Below are positions 8,103 through 17,188 of a stretch of 64,000 nt of DNA, piece after piece. Every line of letters starts with the position of its first letter. The stretch's first letter is position 1. The translations under genes and the position numbers were made by a program. The notes under the pieces are model-generated. The model saw nothing but the letters and a program-made list of their open reading frames with translations. It was not told the DNA's origin and searched no databases. Location of the stretch: NCBI RefSeq assembly GCF_014892575.1, contig NZ_JADBGI010000018.1, positions 1 to 64,000 of the forward strand, read 5' to 3'. The stretch is from Nocardiopsis coralli. GTDB lineage: Bacteria; Actinomycetota; Actinomycetes; Streptosporangiales; Streptosporangiaceae.

Positions 8103-9166
8103 CCGGCCTGATCACCCCCGAGCGGGGTTCGCTGGTGCTGCGGTCGTCGGGACGGGTCCCGGTCTCCGGGCGGTTCCACGTCAGGACAGTGCTGGTCTGT
8201 GCCGCGCTCCTCCTGGCGACCGCCGCCGTCACCTTCGCCGCGCTCCTGCTCGGCGCCGTCGTGCACACCCCCGCCGAGGTCGTCAGGGCGCTGGCCGGCG
8301 ACGCACCGCCGTCGGTGGAGCTGTTCGTCGTCCAGTGGCGCCTGCCTCGCGCCCTGGCCGCGGTGGTCTTCGGTGCCCTGCTCGGGGTGGCGGGCGCGCT
8401 GTTCCAGAGCATCACCCGCAACCCGTTGGGGAGCCCGGACATCATCGGCTTCACGGCCGGCTCCTCCGCGGGCGGCGTGGCCGTCCTGGCGTTCGTCGGG
8501 TCGAGCTACCTGCTCGTGGCCGCCGGGGCCCTCACCGGAGGGCTCGTCGTCGCGGCGATCGTGCTCCTGCTCTCGCGCGGGGGCGGGGTGGCCGGGTTCC
8601 GCCTGGTGATCGTGGGCATCGGCCTCAGCGCGATGCTCACGAGCCTGGAGACGTGGGTGGTGCTCACCGCCGACATCGAACAGGCCCAGATCGCCGCCCT
8701 GTGGGGAGCCGGATCGCTCAACGCCGTCAGCTTCGGTTACACCGGCCCTGCGATGGTCATCGGCCTCGTGGCCCTGATCGTCACGGGGGTCCTGCTCGAC
8801 CGCCGGCTCACCCTGCTCGAGCTGGGTGAGGACGTGTCGGCCTCGCTCGGTTCCGACCCCGGGCGCACGCGCCTGGCCGCGGTCCTGGCGGGTGTCGTGC
8901 TGGTCGCCGTGGTGACCGCCGCGGCCGGACCGATCTCGTTCGTCGCGCTCGCCGCACCGCACGTGGGCCGGCGCCTGGCCGGGGCCACCGGGGTCTGCCT
9001 GGCCCCTGCCGCCTGCACGGGCGCGCTCATGCTCGCCAGCGCCGACCTCGCCGCGCAGCACGCGATCCCGGGGCACTCCTTCCCCGTCGGCGTGGCCACG
9101 GTCGCGGTCGGCGGCCTCTACCTCGTCACCCTGCTCATCCGCGAGAACCGCAAGGGAGCCCTGTGA
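8099..9166 (+). CDS. Ferric-siderophore ABC transporter permease (FecCD family), second subunit
   Basis: A 355-residue FecCD permease starting at a GTG that overlaps the previous stop codon. Landmarks are WRLPRALAAVVFGALLG, AGALFQSITRNPLGSPDIIGFTAGS and AGPISFVALAAPHVGRRLAG. The frame is open further upstream, but an earlier start would run deep into the first permease gene, so the 4-nt overlap start is preferred. It pairs with the product of 7041-8102. Confidence 0.95.
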   Translation: MTGLITPERGSLVLRSSGRVPVSGRFHVRTVLVCAALLLATAAVTFAALLLGAVVHTPAEVVRALAGDAPPSVELFVVQWRLPRALAAVVFGALLGVAGALFQSITRNPLGSPDIIGFTAGSSAGGVAVLAFVGSSYLLVAAGALTGGLVVAAIVLLLSRGGGVAGFRLVIVGIGLSAMLTSLETWVVLTADIEQAQIAALWGAGSLNAVSFGYTGPAMVIGLVALIVTGVLLDRRLTLLELGEDVSASLGSDPGRTRLAAVLAGVVLVAVVTAAAGPISFVALAAPHVGRRLAGATGVCLAPAACTGALMLASADLAAQHAIPGHSFPVGVATVAVGGLYLVTLLIRENRKGAL

Positions 9167-10020
9167 ACACGCCCGAAGGCCGCCCCGGCGACGGTCCGAC
9201 CCCGCTGCGGGCCCACGACCTGACGATGGCCCACGATCAGCACGTGGTCGGCGAGCACCTGGACCTGGAGATCCCCGCCGGCAGGTTCACGGTCGTGCTC
9301 GGCCCGAACGCGTGCGGCAAGTCGACCCTGCTGCGGTCCCTGTCGCGCCTGCACGAACCGCGGGCGGGGACGGTGTACCTGGACGGCAGGGACATCCACC
9401 GGATGCGCGCCAAGGACGTGGCCACCCGGCTCGGTGTGCTGCCCCAGTCGGCGGTCGCCCCCGCGGGGATCTCCGTGTTCGACCTCGTGCGCCGCGGCCG
9501 CTACCCCCACCAGTCGTTCCTGTCCCGGTGGGGCCCGGAGGACGAACGCAGCGTGCGCCGTGCCCTGGAACGCACCGGGATGGCCGAGCTCGCCGACCGG
9601 CCCGTCGACGCCCTCTCCGGTGGCCAGCGCCAACGCGCCTGGGTCGCCATGGCGCTCGCGCAGGAGAGCCCGATCCTGCTGCTGGACGAGCCGACGACGT
9701 TCCTGGACGTCGCGCACCAGATCTCGCTGCTGGAGCTGCTCTCCGAACTCAACCGCACGGGCGGGCGCACCGTCGTGGCCGTTCTGCACGACATCAACCA
9801 CGCCGCCCAGTACGCCGACCACCTGGTCATGATGTCCGGCGGCCGCATCGTCGCCGAGGGCTCCCCCGCCGAGGTCCTCACCTCCGAGCTCCTCGCCGCG
9901 GTCTTCGACATCGACGCGACCATCATCGAGGACCCCGTCAACGGCGGCCCTCACGTCATCACCCGGCACCGGGCACCGGCCCCGGTCCCCACCACTCCCA
10001 CGAAGAAGGTCATGCCATGA
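9163..10020 (+). CDS. Ferric-siderophore ABC transporter ATP-binding protein (FecE/FepC family)
   Basis: A 285-residue cytoplasmic ATPase. Walker A is LGPNACGKST, the signature is LSGGQRQRAWVAMALAQ, Walker B is ILLLDEPTTFLD and the switch is AVLHDINHAAQYAD, the typical FepC set. It starts at a GTG overlapping the previous stop by 4 nt. It would power the two FecCD subunits. After about residue 255 there is a Pro/Thr-rich tail of roughly 30 residues. Confidence 0.96.
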   Translation: MNTPEGRPGDGPTPLRAHDLTMAHDQHVVGEHLDLEIPAGRFTVVLGPNACGKSTLLRSLSRLHEPRAGTVYLDGRDIHRMRAKDVATRLGVLPQSAVAPAGISVFDLVRRGRYPHQSFLSRWGPEDERSVRRALERTGMAELADRPVDALSGGQRQRAWVAMALAQESPILLLDEPTTFLDVAHQISLLELLSELNRTGGRTVVAVLHDINHAAQYADHLVMMSGGRIVAEGSPAEVLTSELLAAVFDIDATIIEDPVNGGPHVITRHRAPAPVPTTPTKKVMP

Positions 10021-10991
10021 AGCGGTCCATCACACCCACTGCGGCAGGCGCCGCGGTCCTGGCGCTCCTCGCGGCCGGATGCGGTTCGTCCGACGCCGAC
10101 GGCGCGCAGGAGCAGGGCGAGGTCCGTACGGTCACCGACGCCACGGGTTCCGAGGTCGAGGTCCCCGAGACGCCCGAGCGCATCGTCACCCTCCACTACG
10201 CCGCCACCCAGCCCGTGCTCGACCTGGGCTTCACCCCGGTCGGCCAGGGCCAGTTCGAAGAAGGCATCATCCCCGAGGACCAGGCCGCGGAGGTCGAGGA
10301 GATCCCGGTCGTGGCCGACGGCGTCGAGCCGAGGCTCGAGGAGATCGCCGAGCTCGAGCCCGACCTCGTCCTGGCCCCGAACGTGCTCGAGGAGGAGGTC
10401 CACGAGCAGCTCGCCGCCGTCGCGCCCGTGTACACCTTCACCCTGCGCGGTGACGACCGCGAGCACTGGCCGCAGCGCACCGAGGAGGTCGCCGACGCGC
10501 TCGGGGTCCCCGAGCAGCCCGAGGAGCTCGCGGCCGAGCTGGAGACGCGCCAGGAGGAGATCGCCGAGGAGTACGCCGACGAGATCGAGGGGCGCACGGT
10601 CACGGTGCTCAGCTCCTACGAGGAGAACAGCGTCTACGTGTGGGGTGAGAACAACATGACCGGCTCGCTCCTGCTGCCGCTCGGCTTCACCTGGTCGGAG
10701 CAGGCCAACGCCGCCGTGGAGGACGAGGACGAGGCGGAGGCGACCCTGTCCGGCGAGTCCCTGGCCTCGGCCGCCGACGACGCCGACCTCGTCTTCTACG
10801 ACACGAACCTGCGCGCCGAGCCGAACGCGTTCATGGAGGACCTCCAGGGCACCGCCCTGTACCAGGATCTCCCGGCGGTCCAGGACGGCCACGCCTACCC
10901 GGCCGGCAAGAGCACGGTCGCGGGTTACACCGACGCGCACTACACGCTGGACCTCGTGGAGGAGGCCCTGGAGGACCTGCGCGAGGGGTGA
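10017..10991 (+). CDS. Ferric-siderophore substrate-binding lipoprotein
   Basis: A 324-residue lipoprotein. A signal peptide ends in the lipobox LLAAGC (cysteine near residue 22) and is followed by an acidic linker and a periplasmic-binding fold of the FhuD/FepB class (VTDATGSEVEVPETPERIVTLH; AELEPDLVLAPNV). Lipid-anchored outside the membrane, it would capture the ferric siderophore for the two permeases. It overlaps the ATPase gene by 4 nt and is the last gene of the operon. The siderophore type cannot be read from the sequence. Confidence 0.95.
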   Translation: MKRSITPTAAGAAVLALLAAGCGSSDADGAQEQGEVRTVTDATGSEVEVPETPERIVTLHYAATQPVLDLGFTPVGQGQFEEGIIPEDQAAEVEEIPVVADGVEPRLEEIAELEPDLVLAPNVLEEEVHEQLAAVAPVYTFTLRGDDREHWPQRTEEVADALGVPEQPEELAAELETRQEEIAEEYADEIEGRTVTVLSSYEENSVYVWGENNMTGSLLLPLGFTWSEQANAAVEDEDEAEATLSGESLASAADDADLVFYDTNLRAEPNAFMEDLQGTALYQDLPAVQDGHAYPAGKSTVAGYTDAHYTLDLVEEALEDLREG

Positions 10992-11019
10992 TCCGCGCGC
11001 CGCGGTCGCCCACCGGGGG

Positions 11020-13416
11020 TCAGGTGGCGGGGTCGGGCTCGGTGGGGGGCTCCGGGACGGTCCCGGCGTGCACCCCGTCGAGCACGACCCCGCCCGTGTA
11101 GGTGCGGGACGGGTCCTCCTCCACGAGGTAGACGCGGTCGAGCGTGAGGGGGTGTCCGGCGTTGTCGGGCACCTCGAAGCGCACGTCGCGCCACCCCTCC
11201 CAGTCGACCTCGGGGCCCTGGAGCGGGTGGGCGACGCCGTGGTCGTCGGTGAGGGCGAGAACGAGGCGCGCCCCGTTGCCGTCCCCGCGCACGCCGGCGG
11301 TGAACGTGAAGGCCTGGCGGTCGAGCACGATCGGTTCCGGCGGGTGGAGGGCGGCGTCGCGGGTGCGGATGTCCCGGGTGAAGTCGTAGTCCAGCGCCAG
11401 GGCCGGGCCGTCGCGGCCCTCCACGGTCTCGACCTCGGCCTCACCCCGGGTGGACCGCGCGGTCCACCCCTCGGCGTCGGCGAGGTCGGCGACGGGTGTG
11501 GTGGTCGACCCGACGGAGAAGGGGACCTCGGTGGACGCGCCGCCCGCGGTGACGGTCAGGGTTCCGGACCCCTCGCCGGTGCGGGCGCGCACCTCGAAGC
11601 GGCCGTCCCCGTGGCCGGACACCTCGACGAGGTCGGGGTCGGCGTCCACCTCGGCGTCGAGGGGTTCGACGGGCGCGGTGTCCCCGTCGGCGGTGGCGCC
11701 GGTGAGCACGAAGGACGCGGTGTCGTCGGCGGAGGCGAGGCCGAGGCGCTGCGGGCTCGCGTGGATCGAGTCGGGGCCGGGGAGCACCTCGAGGTCCACG
11801 GTGTCCCGGAGCGTGTCGTCGGGGTCGGCCGCGTCCGGGATGGCGGGACCGGCTTCCCCGGTGACGGTGACCGGGCCGGGATCGCCCGCGACGTAGCGGT
11901 TCCCGTCACCGTGGCCGGTCGGCGCGGAGAGCACGAGGTCCCCGGTGCGGTCGTCGGGGGTGTCGGGCGCGCCCGGTCCGGAGGGCCCGAAGGCCTCGTC
12001 GTGGCCGGTGGCGGCGAGGGTGCGGTGCATGCCGGTGAACACCCGCCGCGGGTCGGCCTGGGGCGGCGCGGGAGAGCCGTGTTCCGGGCGGGGTTCCAGG
12101 GCGGTGTGCACCCGGAGCCCGGAGGTCCGGCCCGACCCCTCCGGCGCGGTGACGAGCAGGCCGTCGGGGACCTCCCGCGGTTCGCCCCCGGGGCGGTTGC
12201 GCTGGACCGGTCCGGTGCCGCCGGGTTCGCGGGCGACGAGGGTCGAGGAACCGCCGCCGTCCAGTTCCAGGGCCCGGTCGGCCCCGGCCGCGGCGAGGAG
12301 TTCCGCGGCCTCGGCGAGGGTGGTCCCGTCGGTGGAGGCGTTGCGGCCGTCGGTGGTGACCGCGTGCATGGCGCGGCCGTCCGCGGAGAAGCCGACGGCG
12401 GTGCGGGGCGCGCGGGAGTCGTCGTCGACGGGCACCGGTTCGCCGTCGCGGACCAGGACGTGGCGGCCGCCCAGCACGGTGCCCGGGTCGCCGTCGCCCG
12501 CGGTGAGGGTGTGTTCGACGCCGACCGGGTCGCCCTCGGCCAGGGCCGCGAGGGATGCTGCGGCGGACCCGCGGGCCACGAGGACCTGCTCGTGCTCGGC
12601 GATGGGGCCGCTCCCGGGGATCTCGGTGACGCGGTCGACGGTGCCGTCGGAGACCACGGCCTCGGCGACGTCGTCGGACGGGGGCGCGTCCGAGGGGGCG
12701 GGCTCGGGTGTGCCTGCTTCGCCCTCCCCGAACACCTCTTCCTCGGGCGGGATCTCCGGTTCGTGCACGACGTGCTCGCGCGGGTGCTCGCCCCAGTCCG
12801 AGGTGTACAGCGCGAGGCCGTCCGCGGGCACGGTCGCGGTGTTGAGCGCGTCCAGGGCGAGGTCGCCGGAGGGCAGGGTGACGGTGCCGTCGAAGCCGAC
12901 CTCCCGCACCGTGCCGGTGCCGTCCGCGTCGATGACCACCGCATCGGTGAACCCCTCGTCCGGCGAGGTCAGCGCGCGTCCGTCCCGCATCCCGGCGCCG
13001 CTGGGGGCCTGGGTCGCTCCGAGGTCGAAGTAGCCGCCGTTGAACGCCGCGACGACGGTGGACCCCTCGGGGGGTTCGGCGGCCGCCGCCATCTCGGGCA
13101 CGGTGGCCGGGGAGGTCAGGCTGCCGCCGTCCATGTGCACGACGCCGGTGTCCTCGGTGAGGTCGACGGTGAGCAGGCTCCCGAACCGGTCGCCGCCGTC
13201 CCCGGGTTCACCGGACGGAACGGTCCCGGAGGCGAGGTCGATCCCGGTGGCGATGCGTTCCCGTTCGGCGCCGGATCCGAACCCCGCGGTGATGTCGGCC
13301 GGGGCCACGGGGACCGCGTGGGCGGCCGGGGCGAACAGGACCACGACCAGGGCCGCCGAGCCCGCGAACAGGGGGAACGTCGTGCGGACGGGGAACCTCG
13401 GGGGGATGCGGGTCAA
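11020..13416 (-). CDS. Secreted phosphodiester glycosidase (NAGPA-domain) protein
   Basis: A 798-residue exported protein. A signal peptide (RTTFPLFAGSAALVVVLFAPAAHA) is followed by a split NAGPA domain. Its first part holds FNGGYFD near residue 125. A long acidic insertion rich in Glu/Pro follows, then RTAVGFSADGRAMHAVTTDGR and LELDGGGSSTLV (about 330-400). NAGPA enzymes cleave alpha-GlcNAc phosphodiesters; bacterial members probably act on wall or capsule sugars. The last 400 residues look like beta-sandwich and sugar-binding modules. No ATG is available at the N-terminus: the best start is TTG 13416 with GGAAGG 8 nt upstream. It converges with the siderophore operon across a 28-bp gap. Confidence 0.82.
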   Translation of the reverse strand: MTRIPPRFPVRTTFPLFAGSAALVVVLFAPAAHAVPVAPADITAGFGSGAERERIATGIDLASGTVPSGEPGDGGDRFGSLLTVDLTEDTGVVHMDGGSLTSPATVPEMAAAAEPPEGSTVVAAFNGGYFDLGATQAPSGAGMRDGRALTSPDEGFTDAVVIDADGTGTVREVGFDGTVTLPSGDLALDALNTATVPADGLALYTSDWGEHPREHVVHEPEIPPEEEVFGEGEAGTPEPAPSDAPPSDDVAEAVVSDGTVDRVTEIPGSGPIAEHEQVLVARGSAAASLAALAEGDPVGVEHTLTAGDGDPGTVLGGRHVLVRDGEPVPVDDDSRAPRTAVGFSADGRAMHAVTTDGRNASTDGTTLAEAAELLAAAGADRALELDGGGSSTLVAREPGGTGPVQRNRPGGEPREVPDGLLVTAPEGSGRTSGLRVHTALEPRPEHGSPAPPQADPRRVFTGMHRTLAATGHDEAFGPSGPGAPDTPDDRTGDLVLSAPTGHGDGNRYVAGDPGPVTVTGEAGPAIPDAADPDDTLRDTVDLEVLPGPDSIHASPQRLGLASADDTASFVLTGATADGDTAPVEPLDAEVDADPDLVEVSGHGDGRFEVRARTGEGSGTLTVTAGGASTEVPFSVGSTTTPVADLADAEGWTARSTRGEAEVETVEGRDGPALALDYDFTRDIRTRDAALHPPEPIVLDRQAFTFTAGVRGDGNGARLVLALTDDHGVAHPLQGPEVDWEGWRDVRFEVPDNAGHPLTLDRVYLVEEDPSRTYTGGVVLDGVHAGTVPEPPTEPDPAT

Positions 13417-13590
13417 CGGGCCGCCCTTCCGTGTCGGGACACGTCACGGCGCCGCCCGGCCCGCCCCGGGGCGGGGACCGCGCGCACCGTCCACGGCGTG
13501 ATCCTTCCAGGGCGGGCCGACCCCTGCGAGGGGTGTACGTGAACGGAGGGCAAAAAGACCCCGGGTTCCGGGCCGAAGGGACCGTGGCCG

Positions 13591-14547
13591 TCACCGGTGG
13601 CCGGCGCCCGGCCGTACCCGGCCGGAGTACCGGTCGAGCGTGAGGGCGAGCGCCTGGCGCAGCGGCGTGGGCGCGACGCCGAAGCGGGACTCGAACGCCG
13701 TCGAGACCATGTTCTGCGGGATGAGGTGCTGGTAGAACATCTCCGCGTACTCGGCCATGAACTCGGCGTCGAAGGGACCGTAGGGGCGTGCCTCGGGGAG
13801 CACGGTGACCTGGAGCGGGCGACCGACGAGCTCCGCAACCATCTCGTGGACGGCCTCGGTGCTCACCGCAGGCACGGTGGGCAGGTGCCAGACCCGGCCC
13901 CAGGCGTCGTCGGCCGCCTCACCCAGGAGTGTCATCCCCGCGGCCACGTCCGGCATGAACGTGTAGCTGTGCGGCAGTGCGATGTCTCCGAACGCGAGGA
14001 CCGGTTCCCCTGTGAGCGCCCCGGGGAAGAACGCTCCGCCGAGCGTGGAGTTGAGGACCTCGGGGCCGAAGAAGTCGGCGGAGCGGCCGAGGACGACGCG
14101 CACGTCGCCGGCCGTGTGCCGGTCCAGGTAGTACCGGTCCAGCTCGGCACGCATTCTGCCCTTCCGGCTGGTGGCAGCCCACGGGGTGGCCTCGGTGATC
14201 GCCTCCCCATCGCTCTCTCCGTAGGGGTAGAGCGTGTCGAGCACGACCAGCCGCGCACCGTGCCGCGCGGCCGCGGCGGTGATCGAGCGTGCCAGACGCG
14301 GCATCGACTCGACCTGGTGCTGGTAGGGCACGTTGACGCAGTGGTGGATCACCGCCGCGCCTTCGGTCGCGGCCAGCGCCTGTTCCGGGTCCATGAGGTC
14401 GGCGGCCCGTGATTCGACGGCCGGCCCCAGGTCCACCGTGTTCCGGCTGACGATGCGGACCGGGGCTCCGTCGGCGGCGAGGCGGCGGGCGAGCGTGCGA
14501 CCCGCCGGCCCTGCGCCGAGGACGACGTGGCGTTGTTGCGTGGACAT
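13591..14547 (-). CDS. NAD(P)-dependent epimerase/dehydratase-like protein
   Basis: A 318-residue extended-SDR or NmrA-type protein. The nucleotide-binding motif is VVLGAGPAGRTLARRL at the N-terminus, and the active-site region has DTLYPYGES in place of the usual YxxxK block. The variant glycine motif and missing YxxxK suggest a regulatory or atypical reductase; substrate unknown. The ATG at 14547 is preceded by a perfect 20-bp palindrome (14605-14624) that matches the operator of the neighbouring TetR gene, so it is probably the regulator's main target. Confidence 0.85.
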   Translation of the reverse strand: MSTQQRHVVLGAGPAGRTLARRLAADGAPVRIVSRNTVDLGPAVESRAADLMDPEQALAATEGAAVIHHCVNVPYQHQVESMPRLARSITAAAARHGARLVVLDTLYPYGESDGEAITEATPWAATSRKGRMRAELDRYYLDRHTAGDVRVVLGRSADFFGPEVLNSTLGGAFFPGALTGEPVLAFGDIALPHSYTFMPDVAAGMTLLGEAADDAWGRVWHLPTVPAVSTEAVHEMVAELVGRPLQVTVLPEARPYGPFDAEFMAEYAEMFYQHLIPQNMVSTAFESRFGVAPTPLRQALALTLDRYSGRVRPGAGHR

Positions 14548-14604
14548 GGGAATGCCTTCCTCTCGTAGTTCCCGGTGACCGCTTCCGGCGGCCTTCCCTC
14601 AAGT

Positions 14605-14624
14605 GAGTGATTGAGCAATCACTC
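14605..14624. promoter_or_regulatory. TetR operator in front of the epimerase gene
   Basis: GAGTGATTG-AG-CAATCACTC is a perfect inverted repeat with 9-bp arms, 58 bp upstream of the epimerase start. It shares the outer GAGTGA/TCACTC half-sites, at identical spacing, with the palindrome at 15277-15296 before the TetR gene. One repressor binding both is the simplest reading. Confidence 0.75.
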
Positions 14625-14686
14625 TTGTGGGCGAAAAAGACCCGGACGCGTGCCGGGGCCGGTCGGGGACTGGGAACAAACCCCGG

Positions 14687-15274
14687 TCAGCCCGACTCTC
14701 CGCCGTCGGTCCGATCAGGGGCGGCGTGGCGGATGTCCATGTCGAGGGTCCGCGCCCACGACTGGTCGACCCGGTCCAGCTCCAACGTGGTGACCAGGTG
14801 GCACAACTGGCCGGTGGCGATGAAGCGCTGCACCTGCCGTGCGCTGCCCCCGGAGCGGCTCGAGGCGAACCTCGTGGTCTCGGCCATGCCACGCCTCATG
14901 GCTTCCCCGATCTCCGGCACATCCGCGGCGGAGAGCGCGTGCACCTGCAGCATCAGCAGGTCGCGGTCGGCGATCAGCGCCGCGTACGCGCCGCCCATCG
15001 CGTCCAGCACGTCCTCGGCCTCGCCGGAGGCCGCGGCCTCCGCACCCTCGGCGAGCGCTTCCCGGATCAACTCGAAGCACCGGTCGAGCGCGGCGACGAA
15101 CAGCTGTTTCTTGCCCGGGAAGAGCTTGAACACGTACGCCGGTGAAATGCCGGCGTGCTCGGCCACGGCCGAGATCGGCGTACCCAGGTAGCCGGAAGCG
15201 GCGAAGACGTGGATCGCACTGGCGACCACGGTCGCCTTTCTGGCCTCTGCGGTGGACGTGAGCTCTCGTGGCAT
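14687..15274 (-). CDS. TetR-family transcriptional repressor
   Basis: A 195-residue regulator. The N-terminal helix-turn-helix (about 12-58) contains ATVVASAIHVFAASGY, AVAEHAGISPAYVFKLFPGKKQLF and an AcrR-like third helix. The ligand-binding domain is all-helical and not recognisable to a subfamily with confidence. The gene lies upstream of the epimerase on the same strand, and its own upstream region carries a matching palindrome, so autoregulation and control of the epimerase are likely. A divergent alpha/beta hydrolase gene begins 118 bp away and could share the same operator. Confidence 0.92.
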   Translation of the reverse strand: MPRELTSTAEARKATVVASAIHVFAASGYLGTPISAVAEHAGISPAYVFKLFPGKKQLFVAALDRCFELIREALAEGAEAAASGEAEDVLDAMGGAYAALIADRDLLMLQVHALSAADVPEIGEAMRRGMAETTRFASSRSGGSARQVQRFIATGQLCHLVTTLELDRVDQSWARTLDMDIRHAAPDRTDGGESG

Positions 15275-15276
15275 AT

Positions 15277-15296
15277 GAGTGACTGTACACTCACTC
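15277..15296. promoter_or_regulatory. TetR operator (autoregulatory)
   Basis: GAGTGACTGTACACTCACTC is a 20-bp palindrome with one mismatched pair, two bases upstream of the TetR start codon. It has the same GAGTGA-N8-TCACTC frame as the site at 14605-14624. Its position next to the start codon would block transcription of the regulator and perhaps of the divergent hydrolase. Confidence 0.7.
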
Positions 15297-15391
15297 TCTC
15301 AGGAGGCACAAGTGCCCGACGATCGGCCGACCCGCGCCCCGAGGCCGGAAATGCGATTGCGCGTGCCTCTCACCCGCGTGACGATGTGCGG

Positions 15392-16300
15392 ATGGCACCC
15401 GAGCAGATCCACCTGCCCATCGCCGACGGCGCCCTCGCGGCCCTGGACTTCGGCGGCCCTGACCCAGGATCCGGTTCCGGCTCCGGCACCGCTTCCGGCC
15501 CGCCCGTCCTGCTCGTGCACGGTTCCGGGCACAACGCCGCCGCCTGGACCGACGTGGCTCCGCACCTGGCCCAGCACCGCCGGGTGGTCGCCGTCGACCT
15601 GCGCGGGCACGGCCGCACCCCGCTCGAGTCCGACCGCGCCGAGCAGTACTGGCGGGACCTCGCCGCCGCCACCCGGGCCCTGGGCTGGGAGAACCCCCTC
15701 CTGGTCGGCCACTCCATGGGCGGGTACGCGGTCACCGCAGTCACCGCGGCCGGCCTGGTCGACCCCGCGGCCGTCTGCATCGTGGACGGGCTGGTCCTGG
15801 ACGACCGGCGGACGGCCGTCACACAACAGGCGTACTGGAGCACACCCGAGGCGCTCGAGCAGATCCGCGACCGGTTCGGGTACGGCTGGTCGGCGACCGA
15901 GGACGAGATGCGCGCCTACATCGACCGCAGTGTGCGCGAGGCGCCCGAGGACTGGCTCAACGCCGGTTCGCGCCCGGAACTGGTCCGGGACGTGCTCGAG
16001 CGCTCGTTCACACGCCGTGGCGACCGGTGGCTGCGGCGCCCCACCGCCGAACAGATCGCCGTCATCAGCTCCCCCGCCCCGGACGCGGACGTCTACCCGA
16101 GCGTGGACGTGTACGACCTCCTGACCTGCCCCGTCACGATCGTCCTGCCCGACGAGGGGTTCTACGCCGACCGCCGGGACGAGGTGCGGGCACTGGTCGA
16201 GGGTCGGCCGGAGCGCGCGCTCGTGGAGATGCACACGCACCACAACGTCCCCATGGCAGCACCGGAGGAACTCGCCCGGATCATCCTCGCGACGCCGTGA
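15392..16300 (+). CDS. Alpha/beta hydrolase
   Basis: A 302-residue hydrolase. The oxyanion region is VLLVHGSGHNAAAW, the nucleophile elbow is GHSMGG (serine near residue 111), and a late histidine lies in THHNVPM near the C-terminus. A Gly/Ser repeat (DPGSGSGSGTASG) just before the first core strand is probably a linker. The ATG at 15392 is preferred because homology-like sequence starts there; the frame is open upstream through the TetR operator. Substrate unknown. Confidence 0.87.
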   Translation: MAPEQIHLPIADGALAALDFGGPDPGSGSGSGTASGPPVLLVHGSGHNAAAWTDVAPHLAQHRRVVAVDLRGHGRTPLESDRAEQYWRDLAAATRALGWENPLLVGHSMGGYAVTAVTAAGLVDPAAVCIVDGLVLDDRRTAVTQQAYWSTPEALEQIRDRFGYGWSATEDEMRAYIDRSVREAPEDWLNAGSRPELVRDVLERSFTRRGDRWLRRPTAEQIAVISSPAPDADVYPSVDVYDLLTCPVTIVLPDEGFYADRRDEVRALVEGRPERALVEMHTHHNVPMAAPEELARIILATP

Positions 16301-16408
16301 CCTCGCCGGGGCCCTCGAACCGCCCCGGCGACCGCCCTCCCGGCCACGGAGTGTCACACCCGCGCAGTAGGTTCTACGCGCGATCACTTCCCCGCCGGAA
16401 AGGCCCCC

Positions 16409-17170
16409 ATGGAGTTCCACACCCCCGGACGCCCCGACGACCTGCCCCCGTTCGAGACCCTCTGGGCCCGCGCCTCCGCGCTGTCGGTCCTGGAAGCCGC
16501 CGGCGCCGAGAACGGGCACGAGTACGTGGGCCCGTTCGTGCACCACGACGACAGCGGTGGCAATGAATGGCGGCTCACCCGTCTCGAAGGCGGGCGCGGT
16601 GTGCTCGTGGGCGCCGACCACGAGTGCGACGACCACTCGTCGGTCGAGGGTTTCGACCCCTACGCCGGCCCCGACTGGCTGCCCTGGGACCTGCTGGCCG
16701 AGTTGGAGGACGACCGCGAGCAGGGCTTCGCCTACTGGTGGGACGGTGCACGCTGGGACCGCATCGACTACCCGGACATCATCGGGAACGACGGCCTGAA
16801 CCTGCTGCTCAAGCACCTGGCCACGAGGGAGAGCGCGCTGAGCCGGGTGATGCAGCACCTCGACGTGCCCTCCGGCTCCGACGCGTGGGACGAGGGCGCT
16901 CCCCGCCTCGACCGTGTCCTGCAACTCGCCGAGGAGCGCACCGGCACGGAAGAGCAGTGGCGGGCCGTCCTCGACGACGCCGTTGTCTTCATCGCCAAGG
17001 CCCAGGCGGACTCCGAATACCGCTTCCGCGAGCCCGACGAGTGCGAGGCCGCCCCCGCGCTGGAGGTCGCCGAGCGGTGCGGCCTGATCGCGGGGACCTC
17101 GCCCGAGGAGCTCCCCGCAGGCAAGGGCCGCCCCGACGACTGGTCCTGGACCCCGCGCCCACGTTGGTGA
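16409..17170 (+). CDS. Hypothetical protein, acidic and tryptophan-rich
   Basis: A 253-residue soluble protein that I do not recognise. The ATG is preceded by GGAAAGG at a normal distance. The sequence is acidic with many Trp, Asp and Glu (VGADHECDDHSS; DWLPWDLLAELEDD; AYWWDGARWDRIDYPDIIG) and has no signal peptide or membrane segment. It stands alone between a hydrolase gene and the 3' end of the frameshifted glycosidase gene. Confidence 0.72.
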   Translation: MEFHTPGRPDDLPPFETLWARASALSVLEAAGAENGHEYVGPFVHHDDSGGNEWRLTRLEGGRGVLVGADHECDDHSSVEGFDPYAGPDWLPWDLLAELEDDREQGFAYWWDGARWDRIDYPDIIGNDGLNLLLKHLATRESALSRVMQHLDVPSGSDAWDEGAPRLDRVLQLAEERTGTEEQWRAVLDDAVVFIAKAQADSEYRFREPDECEAAPALEVAERCGLIAGTSPEELPAGKGRPDDWSWTPRPRW

Positions 17171-17188
17171 ACCACCATCCGGGCCGCA

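Noticed and set aside
11068..13542. An 824-codon plus-strand frame opposite the phosphodiester glycosidase gene
   Set aside because: The protein is a low-complexity Gly/Val/Arg sequence, while the minus strand has a signal peptide and recognisable NAGPA motifs.
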